64,000 bases of DNA from Saccharomonospora xinjiangensis XJ-54 (GTDB lineage Bacteria; Actinomycetota; Actinomycetes; Mycobacteriales; Pseudonocardiaceae): NCBI RefSeq assembly GCF_000258175.1, contig NZ_JH636049.1:954982-1018981 (forward strand). Direction: 5' to 3'. Both the position numbers and the translations under genes were made by a program. This document shows, in pieces, positions 35,785 to 43,860 of this stretch. Position 1 is the stretch's first letter. The number at the start of each line of letters is the position of its first letter. A model generated the notes under the pieces. That model saw nothing but the letters and a program-made list of their open reading frames with translations, made no database searches and was not told where the DNA came from.

Positions 35785-36210
35785 CTACGAACCGCCGGTG
35801 TCAGGTCCGTACCACTGCGTGGACTGGCCTGTCACAGCGGCGATGTGGTCGAAGTCGTGATCGCGATGGAGCAGGGTGAGCGAGCGCGACTCGGCGGTGG
35901 CCGCCACGACGAGATCGACAGCACCGGCGCTTCGGTGCTGTCCTCGGCGGGTGAGGGCCTCCTGCACCTGCCGAGCACGCTCGTAGGCGCCATCGTCGAT
36001 GGGTATCCAGCAGAACAGCAGACGCAGATCGTCCTCGATCCTGGCACGATCATCGGCGCTGCGAGCGCTGAAGAGAAACTCCAGCTCGGTGATCGGGCAC
36101 ACCGCGATGAGCCCGGCCGCTGCGGCCTGATCCCAGCCGAACCGTTCCGCGTCCGGCCGCAGGAGATGGGCGAGCGCGCTGGTGTCGATCAGAAATCGTG
36201 CCGGGTTCAC
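35785..36210 (-). CDS. vapC: PIN-domain toxin (VapC)
   Basis: A 141-aa PIN ribonuclease. Acidic catalytic residues are at FLIDTSAL, TELEFLFS, AVDLVVAAT and HRDHDFD. With the overlapping antitoxin gene it forms a type II toxin-antitoxin pair that should cut RNA when freed. ATG 36210 overlaps the antitoxin stop by 4 nt. Confidence 0.92.
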   Translation of the reverse strand: MNPARFLIDTSALAHLLRPDAERFGWDQAAAAGLIAVCPITELEFLFSARSADDRARIEDDLRLLFCWIPIDDGAYERARQVQEALTRRGQHRSAGAVDLVVAATAESRSLTLLHRDHDFDHIAAVTGQSTQWYGPDTGGS

Positions 36211-36422
36211 CGTCGGTAGTCGGCCTTGTCCTGAAGGAGGCCGAGATCGACAGCGCCCTCTTCCGCCGCCGTGCGAAGACGGGCGAGAGCCAAGGCGCGG
36301 CGACGGCTCTGGAGCACCTCACGCAAGGCGGTGTTGACAGTGTCCTTCTTCGTGCTCGTACCAAGGGCCTGCGCCACTTCGGCGACCAGCTGATCGTCGA
36401 GATCGATGACGGTGCGACTCAT
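36207..36422 (-). CDS. vapB: Ribbon-helix-helix antitoxin (VapB)
   Basis: A 71-aa antitoxin. RTVIDLDDQLVAEVAQALG is an RHH strand and helix, and TKKDTVNTALREVLQ the second helix. The C-terminal tail (GAVDLGLLQDKADYRR) should wrap the toxin. A palindromic region directly upstream at 36437-36463 is its likely operator for autoregulation. Confidence 0.92.
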   Translation of the reverse strand: MSRTVIDLDDQLVAEVAQALGTSTKKDTVNTALREVLQSRRRALALARLRTAAEEGAVDLGLLQDKADYRR

Positions 36423-36436
36423 CGGATATCACCTCA

Positions 36437-36463
36437 TATATCAATGAACGCGCGTTGAATATA
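36437..36463 (-). promoter_or_regulatory. VapBC operator region
   Basis: A perfect palindrome AACGCGCGTT (36447-36456) sits inside looser arms TATATCAA and TTGAATATA. The stretch is A/T-rich compared with its surroundings and lies 15-41 nt before the antitoxin start, fitting autorepression by VapBC. Confidence 0.6.
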
Positions 36464-36544
36464 CAGCATCGCTGGCGCAGGGCCGCGCTGCCGGTGTGAT
36501 CCACGAAGCCGGAAACGGCGGACGCGCGCGGAAGGCCGTCTCGC

Positions 36545-36550
36545 TACGCT
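36545..36550 (+). promoter_or_regulatory. -10 element of a leaderless promoter
   Basis: TACGCT lies 6 nt before GTG 36557, the spacing expected when transcription begins at the start codon. No ribosome site is visible. Confidence 0.5.
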
Positions 36551-36556
36551 CGGCAG

Positions 36557-37390
36557 GTGTCCGATCACAAGCCCGCACTCGATCTCGACCTCAGCCGTCC
36601 CAGTCCGGGCCGGGTCTACGACTACTGGCTCGGGGGGTCGCACAACTACGCCGTTGACCGCGAATTCGCGGAGCGGCAACTCGCGCGCGCACCGGAGATC
36701 CGGGAGGCGGTACGCGAGAACAGGGCGTTCCTCCGCAGGGCGGTGCGGTTCGCCGCGGCCTCCGGTATCCGCCAGTTCGTCGATATCGGCAGCGGCCTCC
36801 CCACACAGGGAAACGTGCACGAGATCGCCGACGAGGTGGACCCCGGTGCCGCGACGGTGGTCTACATCGACAACGAACCGGTCGCCAGCGCCCACGCGCG
36901 GATCCTCCTGGAGGACACCGCCGACCCGGCCCGGCACCGCGCGCTGGCAGGTGACTTCTTCGACGGCCCCGCGCTGTGGGAGCGGGTGCGGGCCGAAGGC
37001 CTCGACCCGCGGGAGCCGATCTGCCTGCTGACGGTCGCGCTGCTGCACCTGCTGCCCTCGGAGCGGCAACCGGAGTCCGTGCTCGCGTTCTACCGCGACC
37101 AGCTCGCGCCGGGAAGTCTGCTGGTGCTGTCCCACGCCTGCCTCGATACCGGCGACGAGGCAGCCGCGCGGACGTTCGGCCGGATCAGCGACGACTACCG
37201 CACCAAGACGGCCGTGCGTGGCAGCGGTGGGCTCAGGAACCGGCAGGAGATCGCCGAATTCTTCGGCGACTTCGAGCTGCTCGATCCCGGCCTCGTGTGG
37301 CTTCCGCAGTGGCGCCCCGACACGACGTTCGTCGGCGATCCGGCCAGGACACGAGCGGTGGCGGGGGTGGCCCGCAAGAACCCGGTCTGA
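36557..37390 (+). CDS. SAM-dependent methyltransferase (DUF574 / Methyltransf_19)
   Basis: A 277-aa protein of the large actinobacterial DUF574 group. Signature blocks are SPGRVYDYWLGGSHNYAVDR, FVDIGSGLPT (SAM-binding loop) and VVYIDNEPV. Substrate is unknown for most members. It starts with GTG 36557 and is probably leaderless. Confidence 0.9.
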   Translation: MSDHKPALDLDLSRPSPGRVYDYWLGGSHNYAVDREFAERQLARAPEIREAVRENRAFLRRAVRFAAASGIRQFVDIGSGLPTQGNVHEIADEVDPGAATVVYIDNEPVASAHARILLEDTADPARHRALAGDFFDGPALWERVRAEGLDPREPICLLTVALLHLLPSERQPESVLAFYRDQLAPGSLLVLSHACLDTGDEAAARTFGRISDDYRTKTAVRGSGGLRNRQEIAEFFGDFELLDPGLVWLPQWRPDTTFVGDPARTRAVAGVARKNPV

Positions 37391-37474
37391 TCGGCAGGAG
37401 GCATTCCGGTGACCGCACACATCGCACGAGGGCTGGTTCCGACGCCGCGCGGCACGCGGGTTCCCGGTCGCGGC

Positions 37475-37480
37475 TAGGGT
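37475..37480 (+). promoter_or_regulatory. -10 element of a leaderless promoter (DHPS gene)
   Basis: TAGGGT lies 7 nt before GTG 37488 and there is no ribosome site, so transcription probably starts at or next to the GTG. Confidence 0.5.
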
Positions 37481-37487
37481 TCTGGTC

Positions 37488-38354
37488 GTGGTGACCCTGC
37501 ATTGCCGTGGCCGTGTCGTGGAGCGCGACCGGCCTTTCGTCATGGCCATCGTCAACCGGACTCCGGATTCCTTCTACGACCGGGGCGCCACCTACGCTCT
37601 CGACGCGGCCGTGCGCGCGGTGGACGCCGCCGTCGCCGACGGGGCCGACATCGTCGATATCGGCGGTGTGAAGGCGGGCCCCGGCTCGGAGGTGTCCGTC
37701 GGCGAGGAGATCCGCCGCGTCGCCGACGTGGTCGCGGCGATCCGCGATCGGCATCCCGACCTGCTCATCAGTGTGGACACGTGGCGCGCGGAGGTCGGCA
37801 GACGGGTGTGCGAGGAAGGCGCGGACCTGCTCAACGACACGTGGCAGGCCGCCGATCCCGAACTCGCGGAGGTGGCCGCCGAGTTCGGAGCGGGCTACGT
37901 CTGCTCGCACACCGGTGGCGCGTCGCCACGGACACTGCCGCATCGGGTCCAGTACGAGGACGTGGTCGCCGCCGTGGCAGAGGAGGTCACGAGGCGCGCC
38001 GAGCACGTCGCCGCGCTGGGCGTGCCCGAGCGTGGCATCCTCATCGACCCCACACATGACTTCGGCAAGAACACCTGGCACGGGCTTGAGCTGCTGCGCC
38101 GCCTCCGCGAACTCACGTCAACGCCGTGGTCCGTGCTGCTCGCACTGTCCAACAAGGACTTCATCGGCGAGACCCTCGGCGCGGAGCTGCGCGACCGCGT
38201 TGACGGCACACTCGCGGCGACGGCCGTCGCGGCCTGGGAAGGCGCTGCGGTGTTCCGCGCACACGAGGTTCGCCGCACCCGGCAGGTGGTGGACATGGTC
38301 GCCAGTATCAGGGGCACCCGCCCGCCGTCACTGGTCCTGCGCGCAATGACCTAG
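37488..38354 (+). CDS. folP2: Dihydropteroate synthase homologue (FolP2 type)
   Basis: A 288-aa pterin-binding TIM barrel. MAIVNRTPDSFYDRGATY near residue 19, DIVDIGGVKAGPG and the late RAHEVRRTRQVVDM are the DHPS landmarks. The NRTPDSFYDRG form and the WHGLELLRRL insert match the actinobacterial FolP2 group. In mycobacteria FolP2 does not replace the folate enzyme FolP1, so a true folate role is uncertain. It stands alone, not in a folate operon. Confidence 0.85.
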   Translation: MVTLHCRGRVVERDRPFVMAIVNRTPDSFYDRGATYALDAAVRAVDAAVADGADIVDIGGVKAGPGSEVSVGEEIRRVADVVAAIRDRHPDLLISVDTWRAEVGRRVCEEGADLLNDTWQAADPELAEVAAEFGAGYVCSHTGGASPRTLPHRVQYEDVVAAVAEEVTRRAEHVAALGVPERGILIDPTHDFGKNTWHGLELLRRLRELTSTPWSVLLALSNKDFIGETLGAELRDRVDGTLAATAVAAWEGAAVFRAHEVRRTRQVVDMVASIRGTRPPSLVLRAMT

Positions 38355-38599
38355 ACCGCGGCGGGGCGGAACGTCGTGTCCGCGCGGACGGCGTCACCTC
38401 GGCCGCACGATCAAGTCGATCCCATTAGATTCAGCATGTTGTGAAAGTTCAGAATCTTTGGAAAGATCGTCATCGTTCCCGGCACCGAGACCGGACCGCC
38501 GAGCGCCGCTCCTCGCCCATCACCGGCGAACAGTGCTCCCAACACCGGTCCCGCCGCCCTGCCGACCACCACACGAACCTCGCCTCGTAAGGAGCGATC
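38355..38599 (+). promoter_or_regulatory. Intergenic region before the glycosyltransferase gene
   Basis: Holds a 12-bp palindrome GTCCGCGCGGAC (38378) and then an unusually A/T-rich 50-bp stretch with the inverted repeat AGATTC (38427) and GAATCT (38452), plus a repeated ATTCAG/TTCAG. This looks like an operator-promoter for the gene at 38600. No gene is seen. Confidence 0.45.
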
Positions 38600-39892
38600 A
38601 TGAAGGTTTTGATCCTCACCCTCGGTACCCGTGGCGACGTGCAGCCGTTCATCGCGCTCGCCAGGGGTCTCCGTGACGCGGGGCACGAGGCGGTGATCGC
38701 CGCCCCTCACCGGTTCGCCACTCTCGTCCGAGACCATGGCGAGACGTTCGCGGGCATCGACGAAGGCCCGCTGCGCGTCCTCGACGAGGGCTCCCCCATC
38801 GCCGATGTGGCCGAAGGCGGCATCAGGGGCAAACTCGCGCTGGCCAGGAAACTCCCCACGATGACCACCCGGCTTCTGCACGACTGCTGGATGGTGGCGT
38901 CCGAAGGGCAAGGCAGCCGTGCCGACATCATCGTCCACAACGGACAGGTGATCGGCGGTCCTCACGTCGCGGAGAAGCTCGGGATTCCGGCTGTGCTGGC
39001 TTCGCCGTTGCCGATGTACGTGCCGACGGGCGCGTTCCCCTGGCCCGGCCAGGATCTCCCGCACACTCTCCCCGCGCCGCTGAACAAGCTGTCGTACACC
39101 GGGATGAAGGGGATCGAGCTGACGTTCGGGCGCACGGTGGACCGGTGGCGGGCGACGTTGGGGCTGCCCCGGCGCAGGGGACGGCACAATCCGCTTCGCG
39201 CTCCCGACGGCGCCCCCGTGCCGGTACTGCACGCGGTGAGCAGGCATGTTCTCCCCCCGCCTGCCGACTGGCCCGCGACGGCGAGCATGACCGGTTACTG
39301 GTTCCACCACGACACGGCCGCCTCGACGGCCACGGCGGAGAAGCGGGCCCTTCCCCCTGAGCTGGAGAACTTTCTCGCGGCCGGTGAACCGCCCGTCTTC
39401 GTCGGCTTCGGCAGCATGTCCGGAGCGGACCCGGCCGCCACGACGGCCACCGTGATCGACGCAGCGCGCCGCGTGGGAGTCCGGGTCGTGCTGGCCACCG
39501 GCTGGGGAGGTCTCACGGACGTCGCCGAGGCCGACGACGTCCACGTCGTGGGAGACGTCCCCTATCACGCGCTCTTTCCAAGGGTGTCCGTCGTGGTCCA
39601 CCACGGAGGCGCGGGAACCACAGGCACAGCCGTCGCGGCAGGACGGCCGCAGATCGTGTGTCCCTACGTGGCCGACCAGCCGTTCTGGGGCAGGCGGATG
39701 CACGCACTCGGCGTGGCACCGAGACCGATCAAGCAGAGCGCTCTCCGCCCCGATTCTCTCGCGCGGGCGCTCGATGCGGCCCTCACCGACTCCTCGATGG
39801 CCGCCGCTGCGGGCGAGCTCGGCGCACGGGTCGCGACCGAGGACGGAATCGCCAATGCGGTGCGCAAACTGGAACAGCTCGCCGACGGGTAG
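38600..39892 (+). CDS. UGT-type glycosyltransferase (GT1, sterol/macrolide-like)
   Basis: A 430-aa GT-B enzyme. The N-terminus is KVLILTLGTRGDVQPFIALARGL, VFVGFGSMSG lies mid-chain, and the C-terminal donor site is HHGGAGTTGTAVAAGRPQIVCPYVADQPFWG. It transfers a sugar from a nucleotide donor to a lipid, sterol, terpenoid or macrolide acceptor. ATG 38600 follows AAGGAG. No biosynthetic genes are adjacent, so detoxification is as likely as biosynthesis. Confidence 0.9.
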   Translation: MKVLILTLGTRGDVQPFIALARGLRDAGHEAVIAAPHRFATLVRDHGETFAGIDEGPLRVLDEGSPIADVAEGGIRGKLALARKLPTMTTRLLHDCWMVASEGQGSRADIIVHNGQVIGGPHVAEKLGIPAVLASPLPMYVPTGAFPWPGQDLPHTLPAPLNKLSYTGMKGIELTFGRTVDRWRATLGLPRRRGRHNPLRAPDGAPVPVLHAVSRHVLPPPADWPATASMTGYWFHHDTAASTATAEKRALPPELENFLAAGEPPVFVGFGSMSGADPAATTATVIDAARRVGVRVVLATGWGGLTDVAEADDVHVVGDVPYHALFPRVSVVVHHGGAGTTGTAVAAGRPQIVCPYVADQPFWGRRMHALGVAPRPIKQSALRPDSLARALDAALTDSSMAAAAGELGARVATEDGIANAVRKLEQLADG

Positions 39893-39940
39893 CCGATGCC
39901 CGCACCGGTATAGCCGTGGCCGCGACGGGTATGCCATCGC

Positions 39941-40375
39941 ATGGCCGATTTCGAACACACCCGAGTCATCGACGCCGATCCGCGCGCCGTCTTCGACATC
40001 GCCTCAGCGGAATCGTCACTGGACAGCTGGACGCCCGAGGGCATCGAGGTGGAATCCGAGGGCGGCGGTGTCCTGCACACGTGGGTGTCGAGCGGCAGCG
40101 AGGTTCGTGACGAGACGGGTTACGTCGAGGCCGACCGCGAACAACTGCGGCTGCGGTGGGGTGGCACGGAGACCGGCTACGAGGGCTGGCTGCAACTCGA
40201 ACCGCGCGCGGAGGGACAACCCGGCCACACACTGGCCACCCTGCACGTGACCTGCACGGGTGCGGCACCGGAGACGCTCGGCGGCGAGTACAGCGCCGAT
40301 GTCGAGACCTGGATCGAGCAGGCGCTCGACCGGCTCGCGGCGCTGGTCCACGACAGCACAGAGACCACGAGGTAG
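39941..40375 (+). CDS. SRPBCC (polyketide cyclase/START-like) protein
   Basis: A 144-aa single-domain protein beginning FEHTRVIDADPRAVFDIAS, the usual first strand of SRPBCC ligand-binding folds, and ending in the long C-terminal helix (YSADVETWIEQALDRLAALV). The ligand is unknown. It lies 5 bp before an SDR gene and the two are surely cotranscribed. Confidence 0.82.
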   Translation: MADFEHTRVIDADPRAVFDIASAESSLDSWTPEGIEVESEGGGVLHTWVSSGSEVRDETGYVEADREQLRLRWGGTETGYEGWLQLEPRAEGQPGHTLATLHVTCTGAAPETLGGEYSADVETWIEQALDRLAALVHDSTETTR

Positions 40376-40380
40376 GCGCC

Positions 40381-41448
40381 ATGCGTGTGGTGGTGACCGG
40401 CGCGACCGGCAACATCGGGACCAGCGTGGTGCGCGCGCTCGGAGACGACCCGGCCGTCGAGTCGATCGTGGGGCTCGCCCGCCGCAAGCCCCGGTGGTCG
40501 CACCCGAAACTGACCATGGAGCAGATCGACCTCGGCATGCTCGACGGGAGCCCCGGCGATGCCGGCGCGCTCGACTCGCTCGTCGCCGACGCCGACGTGG
40601 TCATCCACCTGGCGTGGCTGTTCCAGCCGACCCGCGATCCCGTCACCACGTGGCGGGCCAACGTGCTCGGCAGCCTGCGCGTGTTCGACGCCGTGGCACG
40701 GTGTGCCGTGCCCGCGCTCGTGCACGCCTCCTCGGTCGGTGCGTACTCGCCGGGCCCCAAGGATCACGCCGTCACGGAGGACTGGCCGACGCACGGCTGG
40801 CCCGGCGCCGCCTACACCCGCGAGAAGGCGTACCTGGAACGGGTTCTCGATGCGTTCGAGGCCGAACACGCGACCCGGGTCGTGCGCCTGCGCCCCGGTT
40901 TCGTCTTCCGCAGGGAGACGGCGTCGCAGCAGCGCAGGCTCTTTCTCGGGCCTTTCGTGCCGGCGAGCGTCGTGCGGCCCGGCCTGATCCCCGTCGTGCC
41001 GAACACGCGGTCGCTGCGCATGCAGGTCGTGCACTCCTCCGACGTCGGTGAGGCGTTCCGGCTCGCCGCCACCCGGGACGTGCGCGGCGCGTTCAACATC
41101 GCCGCCGACGAACCCGTGGACGGCGCTCTCCTCGCCCGGCTGCTGGAGGCGCGCACGGTGCCGGTGCCTGCCCGGCTGCTGCGCACGGCCGTGGCGACGG
41201 CATGGACGTTGCGGCTCGTGCCCGCCTCGCCGCACCTGTTCGACGCGGTGGTGCGATTGCCGTTGATGGACACCGGCCGGGCGCGGACCGAACTCGGCTG
41301 GCAGCCCCGCCACACGGCGGCCGAGGCTGTCGCCGAGTTCCTCACCGGGCTGCGGGAGCGTGCCGGTGAGCAGACGCCTCCCCTTGCGCCAACCACCCGT
41401 GGCGGCAGACTGGGCGAGCTGGCCACCGGGGTCGGCAAGCGGCCGTGA
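40381..41448 (+). CDS. NAD-dependent epimerase/dehydratase (extended SDR)
   Basis: A 355-aa Rossmann protein. VVVTGATGNIGTSVVRAL is the NAD(P) loop, VIHLAWLFQPT and ASSVGAYSPG carry the catalytic Ser region, and YTREKAY gives the YxxxK pair. Several Arg-rich segments follow. The likely role is sugar-nucleotide or isoprenoid modification; the substrate is unclear. It is 5 bp after the SRPBCC gene. Confidence 0.85.
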   Translation: MRVVVTGATGNIGTSVVRALGDDPAVESIVGLARRKPRWSHPKLTMEQIDLGMLDGSPGDAGALDSLVADADVVIHLAWLFQPTRDPVTTWRANVLGSLRVFDAVARCAVPALVHASSVGAYSPGPKDHAVTEDWPTHGWPGAAYTREKAYLERVLDAFEAEHATRVVRLRPGFVFRRETASQQRRLFLGPFVPASVVRPGLIPVVPNTRSLRMQVVHSSDVGEAFRLAATRDVRGAFNIAADEPVDGALLARLLEARTVPVPARLLRTAVATAWTLRLVPASPHLFDAVVRLPLMDTGRARTELGWQPRHTAAEAVAEFLTGLRERAGEQTPPLAPTTRGGRLGELATGVGKRP

Positions 41449-41466
41449 TCCCGGCTGTCCGTGCGC

Positions 41467-42636
41467 TCAGCCCGCAGGGCCCCATACCCCTGGCCGGAGG
41501 GTGCCGCCGCCGCTTCCCGTCACGAGTCCGCGCAGAGTCACGGCGCGGCTGACGTCGGTGGGCGTCACGATGCCGGCGAGCCGCTCGCCGTCGAACACCA
41601 GTGCCCTTCCGTCGGGCGCGTCGCGGAGACCGGGAAGCAGGTCGAGCAGCGGAGTATCCGGTGCGGCCCTCGGGACGTCCGCCACCGGGCACGCAATCGC
41701 GCGCACGGTGGTCGTTCTCCGCTCCTCGGTCGGCACGGCACGCAGCCGGTTCAGCGTGACCAGTCCCTCGACGCGACCGGCCGCGTCCACGACGGGGAAG
41801 GCCGAGTGCCGCCGCACGAGCACGACGTCGTGCAGGAAGTCGTGCACCGAGAGACTCGCGTCGGTGACGTCGGGATCGGCGGTCATGACCTCGGCGACCT
41901 TCACGTCCGCGAGGGTGTCACCGAGCTGTGCCTGACGTTCCTCGGCACCGGCGACCGAGACCACGAACAGTCCGATCAAGATCCACCACAGGCCGCCTCC
42001 CGTGCCCACGAACAGCAATTGCCAGACTCCCAGCAGAATGAGGGCGATACCGAAACCCCTGCCTGCCCTGGCACTCCAGACAGCCGCGCGGTAACGGTCG
42101 CCCTTCCACGCCCACAGAGCCGCCCGCAGGATGCGGCCACCGTCCAAAGGAGCGGCGGGCACCAGGTTGAACGCGGCGAGCACCACGTTCAGCATGGCGA
42201 GGTAGACGGCCACCATCACCACCAGCGCCGGGGCGTCCACCGTGACGAGCAGCCAGGCGAGCCCGCCGAAGAGGGCACCGGCGAGCACGCTCGTCAGCGG
42301 ACCGGCCGCCGCGATGCGCAGGTCGGCCCCCGGGGTGCGCGCCTCACTGCGCAGGGACGCGAGACCGCCGAGCAGCCACAGCGTGATGTCCTCGACCTCG
42401 ACCCCCTCCCTCCGCGCCACCACGGCGTGTGCCAGTTCGTGCGCGAGCAGCGACGCGAGGAACAGCAGAGCCGCCACGAGCGCCGCCGCGACGTAGGCAC
42501 CCGCGGAGTAGCCGGGCACGAGCACGGGCCAGTTCCTGCCGAGCGCGATGATCAGAATGATCAGGATTCCGAGCACGCTCCAGTGCGCGCCGACCCGGAT
42601 ACCCGCGATCGTGCCGAGTTTGAAGGTCGAGGACAT
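41467..42636 (-). CDS. Site-2 protease family (M50) with CBS domains
   Basis: A 389-aa intramembrane metalloprotease. LLAHELAHAVVARR holds the zinc HExxH, and FNLVPAAPLDGGRIL holds the third ligand Asp and the NxxPxPxLDGG-like motif. Two CBS domains occupy the C-terminal third (KVAEVMTADPDVTD, RLAGIVTPTDVSR) and probably sense a nucleotide. This is the Rip3-like class in actinobacteria. The substrate is unknown. Confidence 0.9.
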   Translation of the reverse strand: MSSTFKLGTIAGIRVGAHWSVLGILIILIIALGRNWPVLVPGYSAGAYVAAALVAALLFLASLLAHELAHAVVARREGVEVEDITLWLLGGLASLRSEARTPGADLRIAAAGPLTSVLAGALFGGLAWLLVTVDAPALVVMVAVYLAMLNVVLAAFNLVPAAPLDGGRILRAALWAWKGDRYRAAVWSARAGRGFGIALILLGVWQLLFVGTGGGLWWILIGLFVVSVAGAEERQAQLGDTLADVKVAEVMTADPDVTDASLSVHDFLHDVVLVRRHSAFPVVDAAGRVEGLVTLNRLRAVPTEERRTTTVRAIACPVADVPRAAPDTPLLDLLPGLRDAPDGRALVFDGERLAGIVTPTDVSRAVTLRGLVTGSGGGTLRPGVWGPAG

Positions 42637-42723
42637 GTGACGTCTCCAGCAGCGTCCGAATGGGTTAACGCTCCACCTCGTGGGTTACCCGGAATCTGTA
42701 GGCGGCAGACGCGGAGGATGACA

Positions 42724-42969
42724 ATGCCGGAACCCAGGCCGGACCCCATACACGACCCCATGCCCGACACGGAAGACCTTCACGACAAGACCTTGGGAGA
42801 ACTGGCCGACACAGCACGCCGCGAGGGAATCCCGTTCGTGGCTCATATGAGCCAGAGCGAACTCGTGGAGGCGATCGCGCAACAGCGCGAGGCGAACACG
42901 CATGCGCCGCCACCTCCACGGAACCCGCTCGACGACGACTCGACCGGCACGTCGGCCACCTCGTCCTGA
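42724..42969 (+). CDS. Small acidic protein with Rho-N/SAP-like helix
   Basis: An 81-aa protein. DKTLGELADTARREGIPFVAHMSQSELVEAIAQQRE resembles the helix-extended-helix of Rho N-terminal/SAP domains. The N-terminus is Pro/Asp-rich and the C-terminus is low complexity. GGAGG lies 6 nt before ATG 42724, which is preferred over ATG 42718. Divergent from the site-2 protease. Function unknown; nucleic-acid binding is possible. Confidence 0.7.
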   Translation: MPEPRPDPIHDPMPDTEDLHDKTLGELADTARREGIPFVAHMSQSELVEAIAQQREANTHAPPPPRNPLDDDSTGTSATSS

Positions 42970-43025
42970 GCGGGCGGCCACGCAACGCCCGGTCCCGGCG
43001 CGGGTGTCGTCAGCTCGTTCGGAGC

Positions 43026-43418
43026 TCATTCGGTGACGGCGAGATCGCTGCTCGCCGCCTGCGCAGCCTGGATCTCCCTGCTCAGCGCGGCACTCATCCG
43101 GTGTGCCCTCGCCAAAGCCGAAGCGACCTCGAAGATCGATTCGGCCACTTCGCCGTAGGCATGCGGATCGCGGCCGCCGATTCTGCCGCACCACAGGCAC
43201 TGTTCGAGCCAGGTGGCGAGTTCGGGAAGGCACCTCGCCAGATTCTCGACGAGAACCTTCAGCGATCCCAGCACCTCGTGCATCTCACCAGGGCTCGCGA
43301 GGATGTCGCCGTCCACCGGGCCCGAGGTCCGGAGCGACAGCGCCCTGACCGCGTCCTCCGCGCGGGCGGCGAGCCGTGCGGGCGAGTTCTCCACGTCGCC
43401 ACTGCCGGAAAGGTCCAT
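43026..43418 (-). CDS. Hypothetical helical protein
   Basis: A 130-aa soluble, mostly helical protein with two Cys (ARCLPELATWLEQCLWCG). I do not recognise a family. ATG 43418 is the first start. Convergent with the 81-aa Rho-N-like gene. Codon use is normal for this genome. Confidence 0.55.
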   Translation of the reverse strand: MDLSGSGDVENSPARLAARAEDAVRALSLRTSGPVDGDILASPGEMHEVLGSLKVLVENLARCLPELATWLEQCLWCGRIGGRDPHAYGEVAESIFEVASALARAHRMSAALSREIQAAQAASSDLAVTE

Positions 43419-43489
43419 GATCGCCTTACTCTCTCGCGTCGAGACGTCCGCGTTGTACAGCTACCCTTCGGCAGAATCGGGCAAACGGT

Positions 43490-43804
43490 TCAACTGTCCC
43501 GGTTCTCACCCAGTTCCTCGACGATCGGGTGCTTCCCGACCTCCCTGCCCTGCTCGGAAAGGCCGGGCCTGCCATGGGCGCGGTGGCGAGCGGCACGTTC
43601 CCTCGGGTCCTGCGGCACCGCGAACGACACGGCGCGTTCCACCTCCCCCAGACTTCCGTAGGTCTCGGCCGGAATCCCGTGAAGTTCACGAAGGGTGGCC
43701 GCGTCCGCTCCCGCCTGTTCCGCATACCGCACCAGCGCGGCACGGTCGGCGGGGAAATCCGCCTCGGACAGCGCCTCGTGCAGCCGTTTGACGGTGGTTG
43801 GCAT
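43490..43804 (-). CDS. DUF2795 family protein
   Basis: A 104-aa protein. The first 70 residues (LHEALSEADFPADRAALVRYAEQAGADAATLRELHGIPAETY) match the DUF2795 helical pattern seen in many actinobacteria. The C-terminal tail is basic and probably disordered. ATG 43804 follows GGAGGTGAGCG. Function unknown. Confidence 0.72.
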   Translation of the reverse strand: MPTTVKRLHEALSEADFPADRAALVRYAEQAGADAATLRELHGIPAETYGSLGEVERAVSFAVPQDPRERAARHRAHGRPGLSEQGREVGKHPIVEELGENRDS

Positions 43805-43860
43805 CACGCTCACCTCCACGGCGCGACTACCCTGGCGCCACAGCCGTGAAACGGCTCGGC

